64,000 nucleotides of DNA from Planctomycetota bacterium (GTDB lineage Bacteria > Planctomycetota > Phycisphaerae > WQYP01): contig JAJYZF010000001.1 in the NCBI GenBank assembly GCA_021800165.1, forward strand, positions 62,001 through 126,000, in the 5' to 3' direction. Both the position numbers and the translations under genes were made by a program. Positions 45,041-55,100 of this stretch are shown one piece after another. Positions within the stretch are counted from its first letter, which is position 1. Each line of letters starts with the position of its first letter. The notes beneath the pieces were generated by a model that was given only the letters and a program-made list of their open reading frames with translations, made no database searches and had not been told where the DNA came from.

Positions 45041-45410
45041 TGGTTGAAGCCAGCCTGGGTAATCGCGATAATGGGCTTCTTATGGTAACACTTGCCGAAA
45101 GAATTTCGGAATCCGAGCTTCGCCGATATCGGCGATTGCCCAGCCATCTTCGCATCCCGGCGAATCAGGATGCCATCGCCGGAAAATCTGTTCATGGCTG
45201 TCCCGTTACGGCACCCTACACCCAAAGTGGCACAGGCATTCCTGCCTGTGAGACTAATTATCCAGGCCCTGCGGCGCAATCCCAATGTTTCGGGACGGGA
45301 TTTCGCGGGGGCGATGCAACCAGTGGCTTGGGCTTATCGCCGAACGCGCCCAACATCAACGGTGCCAATACGTATCAGTTTGCGGGCGAGGGGCCGGTGG
45401 GAAGGGTGGA
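45041..45410 (+). repeat. RHS-associated direct repeat, copy B
   Basis: Counterpart of 43020-43390. It contains two palindromes: TCGCCGATATCGGCGA near 45120 and CACAGGCA-TTCC-TGCCTGTG near 45230. Confidence 0.5.
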
Positions 45411-45936
45411 TGCAAGTGGCGAAATCTTCATCGACGGTACGAACCTGTCGCCTCCATCGCCAGCCCCGCCGTCAGCACCAAAAAAGTGCTGCCCGCCTTT
45501 TTCGGCGCTCGTGAACACCTGGAAAAAATGGGTGGCCGACTATAGAAACGCCAAGATGACATACTCGGCCCTAGTGTTTGAGCAGGGCGCGGCTCAAGGC
45601 AATAACAACGATTACACCACCGCTTCTGTCGAAATGCAGCAGGCCCAGGCTCAAATTCAGGTGGCCCAAGGCGATTTACTCGCGCTAAAGATGTTGAAAT
45701 TGACAACAGACCTACCGGTGTTGGGAGCGACTATAGGGGTGGCGATAATAGCGGCTGAGGGGCATATCATGGAGCTTGAGTCCCAGTACAGGGCGATCGA
45801 GAATGACGTGACATACCTCGCCCAGATGTACCTAAAGTCGCTTCCGCCTCTTGCTGATGTGACGAACTACTTGAAGCTGCAGGGGTATGTGATAGGGGAT
45901 GCGTTTAACTACAACCTTGATCTTCAGTTTTGCTGA
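45082..45936 (+). CDS. RHS-tip remnant B
   Basis: Starts MVTLAERISE and carries NINGANTYQFAGEGPVGRVDASG, the RHS-core end. A unique tip with a Pro-rich linker, a CCPPF and helical segments follows (DLPVLGATIGVAIIAAEG may be hydrophobic). It is the second member of the tip array and shares about 370 bases of upstream sequence with tip A. Function of the tip is unknown. Confidence 0.6.
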   Translation: MVTLAERISESELRRYRRLPSHLRIPANQDAIAGKSVHGCPVTAPYTQSGTGIPACETNYPGPAAQSQCFGTGFRGGDATSGLGLSPNAPNINGANTYQFAGEGPVGRVDASGEIFIDGTNLSPPSPAPPSAPKKCCPPFSALVNTWKKWVADYRNAKMTYSALVFEQGAAQGNNNDYTTASVEMQQAQAQIQVAQGDLLALKMLKLTTDLPVLGATIGVAIIAAEGHIMELESQYRAIENDVTYLAQMYLKSLPPLADVTNYLKLQGYVIGDAFNYNLDLQFC

Positions 45937-45958
45937 AGATGGCCGTGGAGAAATAGCA

Positions 45959-47194
45959 ATGCGAACCCGCCGGATATTGTTAAAGGGGAACGCTGATTTT
46001 TGGTTTTTCGTGATGCGGCTGTGGAGGCTGCTGGGACGGCGGGCGGGTGCGCCTGCCCGGCGACTGCCGGGCTTGAACAGATGCTCTTGGCGAACACGTG
46101 GGCTTTGTGGATGGATTTTTCTTGGAGCCCTTGTGGTGGCTGCGGTTTCGGGGTGCTCGCGGCACCCCGATTCGCACGCCTCCACTGCTGCGACCCAGCC
46201 AACACGGGCGGGTGTGGCGACGGCGATTCGGGCGGCTTCGGCCCGGTCTGGCTCTCCTATCGCAGTCTTCGGACTGGTGACCGGTGCGGGAGATAAGATT
46301 GTTTCCGGTTACCGCGTGGCGATGTTCCCATCTGGAGAGCACCCGGGTTTGCACGGGCCTTCAGCGTTGACCAACGCAGCAGGCATGTTTGCGCTGAACG
46401 GCGAGCTTCGCCCTGGAAGGTACACGTGTGAAATTACCATGGGCAGGGTGCTTCCTGTCTTCTTGCCATCGCATGTCTGGCCGCCCGTCAAATATAGGTT
46501 TGAAGCGTCCAAAGGCGAGGTTACGGTGCGTGTGCCTACGGTGATAGCACCGTCCGCCCAGTGGTTTACGCTGTTACACTTGGAGATGCCGCGTGCGACA
46601 TCCGGGCCGCGAGAACGGCGGCGAGTCGTAAAAGGACGCAGCGTGGCAGTTTTCGGGCGGATAACGAAACCTGATGGAGCGACACCACTCGTGGGGGCGT
46701 CGGTGGGGATTTACCGCGCGGGGAACCGAAGCTTTCCGCAGAGCGTTACTGCGGCTATACCAAATGAGTTGGGCCTTTTTGTTTTCAAGAAGGGGCGGCT
46801 CGGCCCGGGGAAATATTGGATTTCCGCGGTAGTGCGTTCCTGGCACCCCAAGGTCTTGGACACCGTTGCATTTTCGGGTCTGACTATCACGGCTTCCTCG
46901 CGACCGGATATTGTGCTGCGACTTAAGGCGGGCGCAGGCTCGGTCGAGGGGAGCGTGGTAGATTCCAAGGGACACCCCGTCCGTCGGGCGACGATAACGC
47001 TGGAAGGGACCAAGCGGCCGAGCATCCTCCGCTATTATACGGCGGAGACTAACGCAAAAGGCCGTTATGCACTGGACTACATTCCGCGCGGCACATACAT
47101 GGGGACTGTGGATTGGGGGGAATACGGCTCCCTTCCGGTTGCCGTCGTGGTCGGAAAGCGGCCCGCGCACAAGGATTTTCGCGTTGGCCGCTGA
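45959..47194 (+). CDS. Lipoprotein with carboxypeptidase-regulatory-like domains (1)
   Basis: This protein of about 411 residues has a hydrophobic signal segment ending in a lipobox-like VSGC (ALVVAAVSGC). Several domains follow, each with the pattern FG(R/L)(V/I)T..., N.LG.F and L.PG.Y typical of carboxypeptidase-regulatory (SdrD B-like) folds. GGAG eight bases upstream supports the ATG at 45959; an earlier start overlaps tip B. It is paralogous to the next gene. Confidence 0.6.
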   Translation: MRTRRILLKGNADFWFFVMRLWRLLGRRAGAPARRLPGLNRCSWRTRGLCGWIFLGALVVAAVSGCSRHPDSHASTAATQPTRAGVATAIRAASARSGSPIAVFGLVTGAGDKIVSGYRVAMFPSGEHPGLHGPSALTNAAGMFALNGELRPGRYTCEITMGRVLPVFLPSHVWPPVKYRFEASKGEVTVRVPTVIAPSAQWFTLLHLEMPRATSGPRERRRVVKGRSVAVFGRITKPDGATPLVGASVGIYRAGNRSFPQSVTAAIPNELGLFVFKKGRLGPGKYWISAVVRSWHPKVLDTVAFSGLTITASSRPDIVLRLKAGAGSVEGSVVDSKGHPVRRATITLEGTKRPSILRYYTAETNAKGRYALDYIPRGTYMGTVDWGEYGSLPVAVVVGKRPAHKDFRVGR

Positions 47195-47214
47195 TTTTAC
47201 GGGTGGGTTGCAGG

Positions 47215-48204
47215 GTGAAATTACGTGGACGGTATTTGCGGTTCTTGAGGCGGCCGGCAACGGGTGTTCTGGCACAATTCCCGGGCGGCATCGTCGCCGC
47301 GCTACTTCTATTAGGGCTGTTCGGTTGCACGAAGCATGCTGTGGGCCGTAGGCACGTGGCCATTTTCGGGTTGGTGACCGCACCGGGCGGCCGAGTTCGG
47401 TCTGCCGGCTGGTTTTTAGTGGTGCATCCTCGGGGTGCATTCTCGTTACCGATGGCCATGACTAATCGTTTGGGTGCTTTTGCGCTGAACGTGGTTTTGA
47501 GCCCGGGCCGATACATCTTTTCACTACGAACGGGAACCTCAGTCTACCGATCACCTGTGGTAATTAAACACCAGTCGGCTTGGTACCAGGTGGTGAAGCT
47601 GAAAAGCGATGCGGGCCGGGGTCCGGCGTCTGGGGCGGGGGGGCGCGCCATCGCAGGCGTGGTTATTTTTGGCTTGGTGACCAAGGCCGACGGATCCACG
47701 CCGCTGGCCCACGTGGTCGTTGGCGCTGTGCGTTCGAGTCGTTCGACGCTTCTTCCGCCTTTTGAAACCATGGCCACCAGCAACAGGTTGGGCACTTTCG
47801 TGCTAGGGAAGCGTCTACATCCAGGCACGTATGTCGTTACGGCGACCAAGGGGTTGTTGGCCGCCCGCACAGTGCCCTCGAGTATGGGCACGGTAGCACA
47901 AACGACCGTGGTTATTAAGCCGTCGTCAAGGCAATGGGTTGTAATCCGCCTCAGAGCGGCCTCAGGCTCAATATCGGGCCGCGTTTTAGACGGCTCCGGT
48001 CGGCCGGTTGCTGACGCTGGTTTAAGTTTTATCGGCAGCGGCAACCATGCGACCTACGCTGTTAGAACGGATAGCAAGGGCCGGTATCTCGTAACCAACA
48101 TCATTGCAGGCACGTATATTGTCAAGGTGGGGATGGCCGTGCGGATGGTCAGCGTCGGTAGGGGGCGCGTGAGGAAGAACTTTACGATAAGTTCCAGCCC
48201 ATGA
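47215..48204 (+). CDS. Lipoprotein with carboxypeptidase-regulatory-like domains (2)
   Basis: A protein of about 329 residues starting at a GTG, with signal segment LLLLGLFGC (lipobox LFGC), then repeated FGLVT ... N.LG.F ... L.PG.Y domains similar to the preceding gene. The start is weakly supported. The tandem pair follows RHS tip B and precedes tip C, and may be cargo genes or immunity-like neighbours. Confidence 0.55.
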   Translation: MKLRGRYLRFLRRPATGVLAQFPGGIVAALLLLGLFGCTKHAVGRRHVAIFGLVTAPGGRVRSAGWFLVVHPRGAFSLPMAMTNRLGAFALNVVLSPGRYIFSLRTGTSVYRSPVVIKHQSAWYQVVKLKSDAGRGPASGAGGRAIAGVVIFGLVTKADGSTPLAHVVVGAVRSSRSTLLPPFETMATSNRLGTFVLGKRLHPGTYVVTATKGLLAARTVPSSMGTVAQTTVVIKPSSRQWVVIRLRAASGSISGRVLDGSGRPVADAGLSFIGSGNHATYAVRTDSKGRYLVTNIIAGTYIVKVGMAVRMVSVGRGRVRKNFTISSSP

Positions 48205-48460
48205 TAGCAATACTGTCCGGGTTATTTTTTAAATTTCGTTGACTGTCCGCGCGAGGGGCAGACATAGGGGCAAGCCGCATGGGCCGTCATGAATTTTATG
48301 TGGATAAGAATATGCCTTGGGAAGATTTAGATGTCCTTCCCACAAGCCCAGTTATCCAATGGTGAAAGGATCATGAGAATCTGTAGTCATCGCAAATGAA
48401 AGGCGAAAAGCTGCAGCGGATTAATTTTGCGGTTCGGCCTGAGGTGAGTAAAATGTTGTT

Positions 48461-49312
48461 ATGGTAACAGTTGCGGAAGATTATTCGGCCAGCGGGTTGC
48501 AGCGGCGGAGAAAACTGCAAGATGGAAGCGGCGTCTCGCCGCTTTGGGCCAATGATCTGGTAACGGGGCTGTATTACGAGCGTGCACGGTGGTATTCGGC
48601 GAGCTTGGGGACGTGGATTTTGCCAGACCATCTTTCCTATACCAACGGTGCCAACACGTACCAGTTTGTAATGAGCAACCCGGTGGGGAATGTCGACGTG
48701 GCGGGGCTCGACATTGATATCAAGCACTTGGGCAGGCACGCGATGGCAACGCTTGGGCACGATGTTGAATTCAGCCTTGAAGTGCAATCGTACGGCGGTG
48801 GCCGGCACGGCTGGTCGCACCGGGGTGCCGCACGCTTCGTTGGAAACGTGATGTATTCCAAATATGTCCTGTCCGCAGTGGAGCTGGGAGGAGCGAAGGG
48901 GGCTCTCAAGATCGCGACCAAGCTCATCAAGATAGGGGCGGCCGACAGCCCCGAGGGCATGGTCGGAATAGCGCTGGACATCACGTTGAAGCATTTGGCG
49001 ACGGCGTTGGCGAAGGCCCTCTGGCACGAGCTGTTGGCGCTGCGGCAGGGGGCCGCCGCGATCGAAACCTACCCTGTGTTTTGGCAGTCGCATTGGGCGA
49101 ACGAGTGGAACACGGCCGGCATCGTCGTTCATTACAACCCGTTCAACGGGGGGTTCTGGGGCGACATTACCGGAGCAGTGGGACAGATCAACGACGCGGG
49201 ATGGCCTAACGGAATCGGCTGCATCCACGGGTTTGACTATTGGTTCTATGGAACCGTGAATGACAACGGCGGTATCGCCCAGTTCCATTACCCCAACGCG
49301 CCGCACCCGTAA
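48461..49312 (+). CDS. RHS-tip remnant C
   Basis: Starts MVTVAEDYSA and has a longer piece of RHS core (TGLYYERARWYSASLGTW, GANTYQFVMSNPVGNVDVAG), then a unique tip of about 200 residues rich in Gly, Trp and His. It is the most core-complete of the three tips, and is followed by two frameshifted gene units and a small membrane protein gene. Confidence 0.65.
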   Translation: MVTVAEDYSASGLQRRRKLQDGSGVSPLWANDLVTGLYYERARWYSASLGTWILPDHLSYTNGANTYQFVMSNPVGNVDVAGLDIDIKHLGRHAMATLGHDVEFSLEVQSYGGGRHGWSHRGAARFVGNVMYSKYVLSAVELGGAKGALKIATKLIKIGAADSPEGMVGIALDITLKHLATALAKALWHELLALRQGAAAIETYPVFWQSHWANEWNTAGIVVHYNPFNGGFWGDITGAVGQINDAGWPNGIGCIHGFDYWFYGTVNDNGGIAQFHYPNAPHP

Positions 49313-49326
49313 CGACGGAGATTGCC

Positions 49327-50261
49327 TTGATTAAAATTCTTACCAGTCGCGCTACGGATCTTCGGATCGCCGCGTCCGCATTGCCTCTGGTGTGGCTGGT
49401 CGGCCTTTTCGGCCTCGCCTGGGCCGCCCAGCGGGTGGCGCGTCCTGGGCCGGGAGGACCTATTGTGTCGACGGAAGACGGGTTCTTCTGCTGCGGGGTT
49501 TCGCCCGCGGGTTTCGGGATCCGCGAGGGGACGGGGTACGTTGGCCGGTCGTCGACGAGCGTTAATTTGGGCGGCCTTTGCGTGCAGATTCCTGTCGGCT
49601 GGGCGGTGGTGGCCCGTCGTGGCTCCGGCCGGCATCAGGAAGTCGTACTTGGGTTCCGGCACCCTGATCACGGGTCGATGACCGTGATGCGGGGCAATGC
49701 ACGGCACGGAGGAATCCGCCGGTTGGAGCCGGGAAGCGGGAGCCGGCACCTCGTTGCGGCGTTCTACCCGGATTTGAGGGGCTTTGGCGGGCGGCGGTGG
49801 CGACCGCGCCCAGCCGGCTGCGCTACGCTTGGGGGGCAACCCGTTGGCGGGTGGATGCGCTGTTGAATCTGAAAACCGCCTACCCCGTCGGCGCGGACTG
49901 GCTTCGGACCCCACGGCTGGAGGCACTGATTAGCTATTACGGCAAGCAGCACTCCCAGCCGCCGCTCTCGGAGCGGGAGCGGTACGTTTTAGGCCCGCAC
50001 GGCGAATACGTGCCGGCTCGGCCGAGGGTGGGGATGGCCCGCAGGCCGCCCGGGGGACAGCGGTGGAACGGCCATCGCATTTTCGTCGCGACTGTTTTCG
50101 ATGGTCGGGGCAAGATGCGACTTTGGGGCGTTAGGCTGTTGGTGCGCGGCTGCGGCGAGCGGAGTGCTCAGCGCGCCGTGGTTGCCTTTCTATCGGGAGG
50201 GTGGTTTCCGCCCACGGCTGGGGCGAGGGCGGCGAAAAGGGGGCGTGGCGATGGCGGATGA
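49327..50261 (+). pseudogene. Frameshifted gene after RHS tip C (two-frame)
   Basis: A TTG with GGAG six bases upstream starts a frame with an N-terminal membrane segment (ALPLVWLVGLFGLAWAAQ), readable to about 49780. After that it becomes arginine/glycine-rich and ends at 49866. In the next frame, from about 49760, a natural-looking sequence runs on (LLNLKTAYPVGADWLRTPRLEALISYYGKQ) to 50261. Joining the two would give one protein of about 310 residues. Either a real frameshift or a sequence error lies near 49745-49790. Confidence 0.5.
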
Positions 50262-50632
50262 CGCCCACGTGCAGGTGGTCGGTGCCGCGGCGGACGGGCC
50301 CGCTGGAGCGGCGGCGGGGTGGTTGGCCGCCCTGGCTCTGGCGGCCTTACTTTTGGGGGCAGAGCCGCTCGGATATTTGCTCGCGCGGGCCTACTGGTGG
50401 GGGGGGGTGGGCAGACCGAATTCCACAGGGGTTTGTTTTGGTCTGCAGCATCGTTGGGGCCGCGCTGCCGGTGGGCGGATTGGCGGCCGCCTTGGCATTT
50501 CGACTGGTGATGGGGCGAGGTGGCGCGGCGCAGGCCGTTTGGTCTTGGATGCTGGTGGTGGTTATTTTATCCGGATCGGGCATCGGATTCGCGATAGCTT
50601 GGCTATTTTACATGTTCAATTGGAGGCCATGA
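50251..50632 (+). pseudogene. Frameshifted small membrane protein at a G9 tract
   Basis: The ATG at 50251 begins a protein with a hydrophobic helix (AAGWLAALALAALLLGAEPLGYLLA). The frame breaks at nine consecutive G (50399-50407). Reading on in another frame gives FVLVCSIVGAALPVGGLAAALAF and VVVILSGSGIGFAIAWLFY, ending at a stop that overlaps the next gene. With eight G the gene would be continuous (about 127 residues). This could be a phase-variable or decayed gene or a homopolymer error. Confidence 0.5.
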
Positions 50633-51024
50633 TGTTGCGGCGCAAGGGGTCTTCCAAGGCAGGTGCTTATCGGGCGGCCGTGAGCGCCGCATGCTGGGTG
50701 GCGGGGCAAGCCGCCATAGGCGTTGGCTCGCTGGGTGCGTTGCTCCTTGTCGTCAGCGGCTGGCTTTACCCAGCGGCTTGGAAACTGTGCGGGATCTACC
50801 GTGTGCCAACTCCGCCTGGTGCGGGGCGTTTTCTTCTGGCCAGTTTGGCGGCGGCGGCAGCGGGGCTGGTTTTGGTGCCGGTCTCGGCGGCGGTCAGAGG
50901 CCCGACGGCAGGGAGGCCTTGGGGGCTCGCGGTTTTGGATTTATTGGGCGTTTTTATATCGGTGGTCTGGGTGGCACTGGTCGTCGGCTTAATGGGCCTC
51001 TTTTGGTTGCTCGGCAGTTATTGA
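50632..51024 (+). CDS. Small membrane protein
   Basis: A 130-residue protein with several hydrophobic segments (VGSLGALLLVVSGWLY, LLASLAAAAAGLVLVPVSAA, LGVFISVVWVALVVGLMGLFWLL). The ATG at 50632 has GGAGG five bases upstream and overlaps the stop of the previous frame, so it is translationally coupled. Function unknown; last gene of the tip C cassette. Confidence 0.55.
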   Translation: MLRRKGSSKAGAYRAAVSAACWVAGQAAIGVGSLGALLLVVSGWLYPAAWKLCGIYRVPTPPGAGRFLLASLAAAAAGLVLVPVSAAVRGPTAGRPWGLAVLDLLGVFISVVWVALVVGLMGLFWLLGSY

Positions 51025-51315
51025 TAAGAGTGCGGTGGCCCGTTGTGAACGGCAACCCGGACGTCGGACGAGGCCGATCCTACGACGCCGACGGCCGGGT
51101 AGCGGAGCGCCCGGAATAGGCAAATTGCATCGGATTTCGGCCGCCGCGAGAAGCGCAACGGGGCGTTACAGTCAGCCGAAAAAGCGGCGGATTTAATGGG
51201 TTATTGGATCGAGCCGGGCCCGGCGGTAAAATGGACGGCGTTCTGACGCTTGGGCGGCCGCAGTGGCGGCTCGCCCGGCCTTGGCTTGGCTCCGGAATTC
51301 CGGTACGCTCTAACC

Positions 51316-51912
51316 ATGAGATTCCCCTACCATAAACCGCGTGCCCAGCTTGAACTGGCTTTGCCCAGCGTCTTTACCACCGCCCGGCTTGTCGCATCGC
51401 GGCTGACCGCCCATGACACCGCCGATATTCACGCCGCCCTGGCGGAATCCACCGCCGAACTTAGCGTTACCTGTGATTGGGCGGTTGGCTCCGGCAGCGA
51501 AAAATTCTCGCGGCGGTTTGTGGCCGGTTTACTGGCGGAAAATAAACGCGGCCAGCGCGCGGACTATCTCGTGCGTGAAACCGCGGGCCGGTTGGCGGTG
51601 GGCATGGTCGCCTTGTGCCGCAACCACGACCGCGCAGGAGATTGGGAAATTGGCTTTTGGCGGCGCAGCGGCTGCCGCGGCAGAGGCTTCATGGCCGAGG
51701 CCGCCCGAGCCCTCATTCCGGTGGTGCAGCCGCAACTCCATTTTGCTAAACTGCTGCTGACCTGCGACGAAAACAGCGCCCATGTCATCCGCCTGGCCCA
51801 GAACCTGGGTTTTGTGCAAATTGCCGTCATTCACAACGATATGGATCGCCATGGCCGGTTGCGGCAGGTGCTGGTATTCGCATTACAACAAAGTTCGCAA
51901 CATTCATCTTAA
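51316..51912 (+). CDS. GNAT family N-acetyltransferase
   Basis: The 198-residue protein has FTTARLVASRLTAHDTADIH at the N-terminus and, near residue 115-140, WEIGFWRRSGCRGRGFMAEAARALI, the acetyl-CoA binding region of RimJ-like GNAT enzymes. It probably acetylates an amino group on a protein or small molecule. The ATG at 51316 was chosen; earlier in-frame codons are not supported. Confidence 0.8.
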   Translation: MRFPYHKPRAQLELALPSVFTTARLVASRLTAHDTADIHAALAESTAELSVTCDWAVGSGSEKFSRRFVAGLLAENKRGQRADYLVRETAGRLAVGMVALCRNHDRAGDWEIGFWRRSGCRGRGFMAEAARALIPVVQPQLHFAKLLLTCDENSAHVIRLAQNLGFVQIAVIHNDMDRHGRLRQVLVFALQQSSQHSS

Positions 51913-52138
51913 CGAAAAACCATAAAGGTCAGCCGTGAACTCCCGCCGCCGCCTCTCTGGGCCGCATAGCCCCACCGCAACGCCTTGGCCAGAGCGAATG
52001 TCGCAGCCCCCAACAATCTGCGCCGATTTTGGCCATCTTCAGGCAACGTAAATGACGAAGAAACGTTATACTAAAATAACTCCTGCGCAGCGGCCCTGCG
52101 TCAGGTGGGTTTGCCGCCAATAACATCTGGAGCCACTC

Positions 52139-55100
52139 ATGAGTGCCATTGATCCATCCATCTCCTTTGATCGAGAGTTTCGAGGAATCGTGGATCGGCT
52201 TGATTCGGCCGGCGGCCAATACCGCATGGCACTTATTATAGGTGCCGTGGGCAGATTTCTGGCCCTGGTCATTCCCGTACTGGTGGGCATTATCCTGCTG
52301 GCCGGGGCGCTCAACTTGCCGCATTGGCTGCGGTGGATGGCCCTGGCCCTGATTCCTCTGGTGGTGGCGGTGGCCTACTGGAAGTTTCTCCATGATTTAA
52401 TCTGGCAAAGGCCCGCCTACGCCCAAATCGCCCGTTGGCTCGAGCAGCGCGCGGTGGAGTGTCATTTGCCTCTCGACAACTCTTTGATCAATGCCGTGCT
52501 GCTGGCCGGCGAACTCGACCGGTTGGGCAACCAGGAATCCCTTGGGGCCTTGGCCGATCCGCGGGCCCGCTGGATTCCCGAGGTTCTCCGCGAAATCCAT
52601 GCCGGCCTGCAATCCAAAGATCTTTCGTCCGTGGTCCCCTGGAAGCAGCAAACCCGTTCGTGGTTGCTGGCGGGCCTGTTCCTCCTGGCCGCACTGGCTC
52701 TGGCGATTGTGTTCCCCAATACCATGGCCCATGGTCTGGGGGTGCTTTCCGCCCCGGGCCGTTTTGTACCGCGGCAAGGTACCGCCCAGATCCTTTCCAT
52801 CCTGCCCGGCAATGAAACCGTTCTGGCCGGCCAAAGCGTCAGTTTTATGGTCAACGTACACGTACCCCGCAATCGTCTGGCCCTGGCCAAACTGCATCTT
52901 CGCTTCAAAAGCGGTAAAACTGAAACTGCCGGCATGATTGTCTTTGGCCGGAACAACAGTTCCTACCGCTACGTGCTGCCGAGTGCGGCGGAAAATATGA
53001 CCTATATGATTTCCGTGGGCGGCACGCAATCGAGCTACTACCATATTTCGGTCCTGCCGCGCATTGAAATGACTTCCCTGGCTGTCGGCATCACGCCGCC
53101 CGCCTACACCCAGCTCGCGCCCCATACCGTTGTCTTAACCGGTGCCGCCGTGCGGGCCGGCGCCGACCATCTGGCCGCTCCCCTCGGTAGCGGTATTAAA
53201 ATCGCCCTCACCCTAAGCCATGCCCTGATGGGGGCCACGGCCATTTTGGAACAAGGCCATGGCCGGACCGTTTCCATGACCTCCACGGACGGCCGACATT
53301 TTTCCGCGGCTTTTGCTCTGCCGGCCACGACCGCCTTTGCCATTATTCTCGATGATGCCAACGGCGGAGCGTTGCAGCGGTTTCCAACCAACGGTGTGGC
53401 CGGAACCTCGTCCGGCGATCATTCTCGCTTCCTCATCACGGCCCTGCCGGATAATCCCCCCGTCGTCCATGACCTTATTCCCCACCGTAACTTAAGCGTA
53501 GCGCCCGGCGATACCGTGGCCCTGCTCGGCGAAGCGCTCGATGATTATGGGCTAACCTCCATTCACCTGCAGGTCGCCACCGGTCGCCATACCCCGTTTA
53601 CCACCATTCGGCGCTGGCCGATCGGCAATGCCGAAAATGGCCGTCCCGCCACCCAGGCCAAAGTGAAATTCGCCCTGGCCCTTCCCGCCGCCACCTATCC
53701 CGTGGGAAGTCTGGTTCGCTACCGCTTTACCGCCACCGACAACCGCAATCTGGATATTGGCGGCCAACAACTCGGCCCTCAGACCACCCGCGGCCAGGTG
53801 TACAGCGTACGTATCATCCGGGGCACCTTGGCCACCGGGCATCAACAGGGCCTGTGGTTGCGGCTGGAAGGTCGCTTGCAACGCATGTTGGCCATCCAGC
53901 GGCACTGGCGGGACCGGGCCAATGTGTTCTTCAAACCCATAAAACTCCCGGCTACACACACCCTGGCCCGGCAGGTCTATACCGGCCAGAAGTCACTGCT
54001 CACCTACATGCATTCCACCACCAGCCACTTTCCGTTTACACCGCCCATGGAAATGATCCGCCAGGCCCTGGATGTCCTCTCCCATGGCGATGCCCGTACC
54101 GCGCTGATCCGGGCCCAAAACCTCACGGCGGTATCCAGCGCCCGGGGAATTCCGTTATTGGTGCGCGGCTTGCATCACCATCAGGCCAATGTCATCACCG
54201 CCCTGAAGGCCCTGCTGGCCCTGGCCTCCAATCACTCCACCCAGGTTGCTTCACTGGTCTCGCATCAGGGCAGTTCCTTTCCCAACACCGGCCGACAGGC
54301 GTGGAAAAATCTGGCCCTGGAGCTTAAAAAACTCGAAAAGCAGCAGCGCGATGTGATGAACATGTCCGAGCATCTGGCCGCCAAACCAGTCACGCAATAC
54401 GATGCCGCCGACAAACACAACCTGAAAAAGGTCGCCGCCATTGAAGATAAATGGAGCAAATTCTTGAATCAGTCGCTGATCAACATCAGCAATCTCACCG
54501 AGCAGGATTCGGCCAACGCTTCGCTGCTCGACGACCTGGCCGGCCTGAAAATCGCCCTGGCCATGAGCAAAAACGCCCTGAAAATCAAAGCCATCAAAAT
54601 TGCCACACCGCTGGAACAGGAAGGCCTGGAGGATGCTAAAAAATTATCCTCCAACATTGAAAAATGGCTGCTCCAGCAACCCGATACCTACAAATGGGAA
54701 ATGGAAGAACCTGTGGCCCAAAACGATGTGCCCAACCCTCCGCTGCCCGCGAAATTGCAGGACATGATCGGCAAACTCCTCGAGCATGAAGAGGATCTCA
54801 CCCATTCCATGGAAAGCTTAGGCAGCAAATGGAACGATTCGATGAACAAAGGCCTCGGCTGGGGTGCCATGGATGGCCCCATCAGCGATATGAGCGCCCA
54901 GGGTGTTACCGGCAACCAGATGCCCAAAAACGATGAAATTCAGGGCCGCAGCGGCTCCGGACGCGAAGGCCGCAGCAGTGGCGAAATGGTTGGAGCCACC
55001 GCCACCAATAAAGGTGGTCGCCGCACCCCGACCCGGCTTACCCATGATCCATTCCAAACCGGCCGTATCAAAGACTCCTCCCATCAGCCGCCGGGCGGAG

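Noticed and set aside
48279-48365. 28-codon plus-strand ORF before RHS tip C
   Set aside because: Plausible start and stop but too short and without ribosome-binding site or known homologue.
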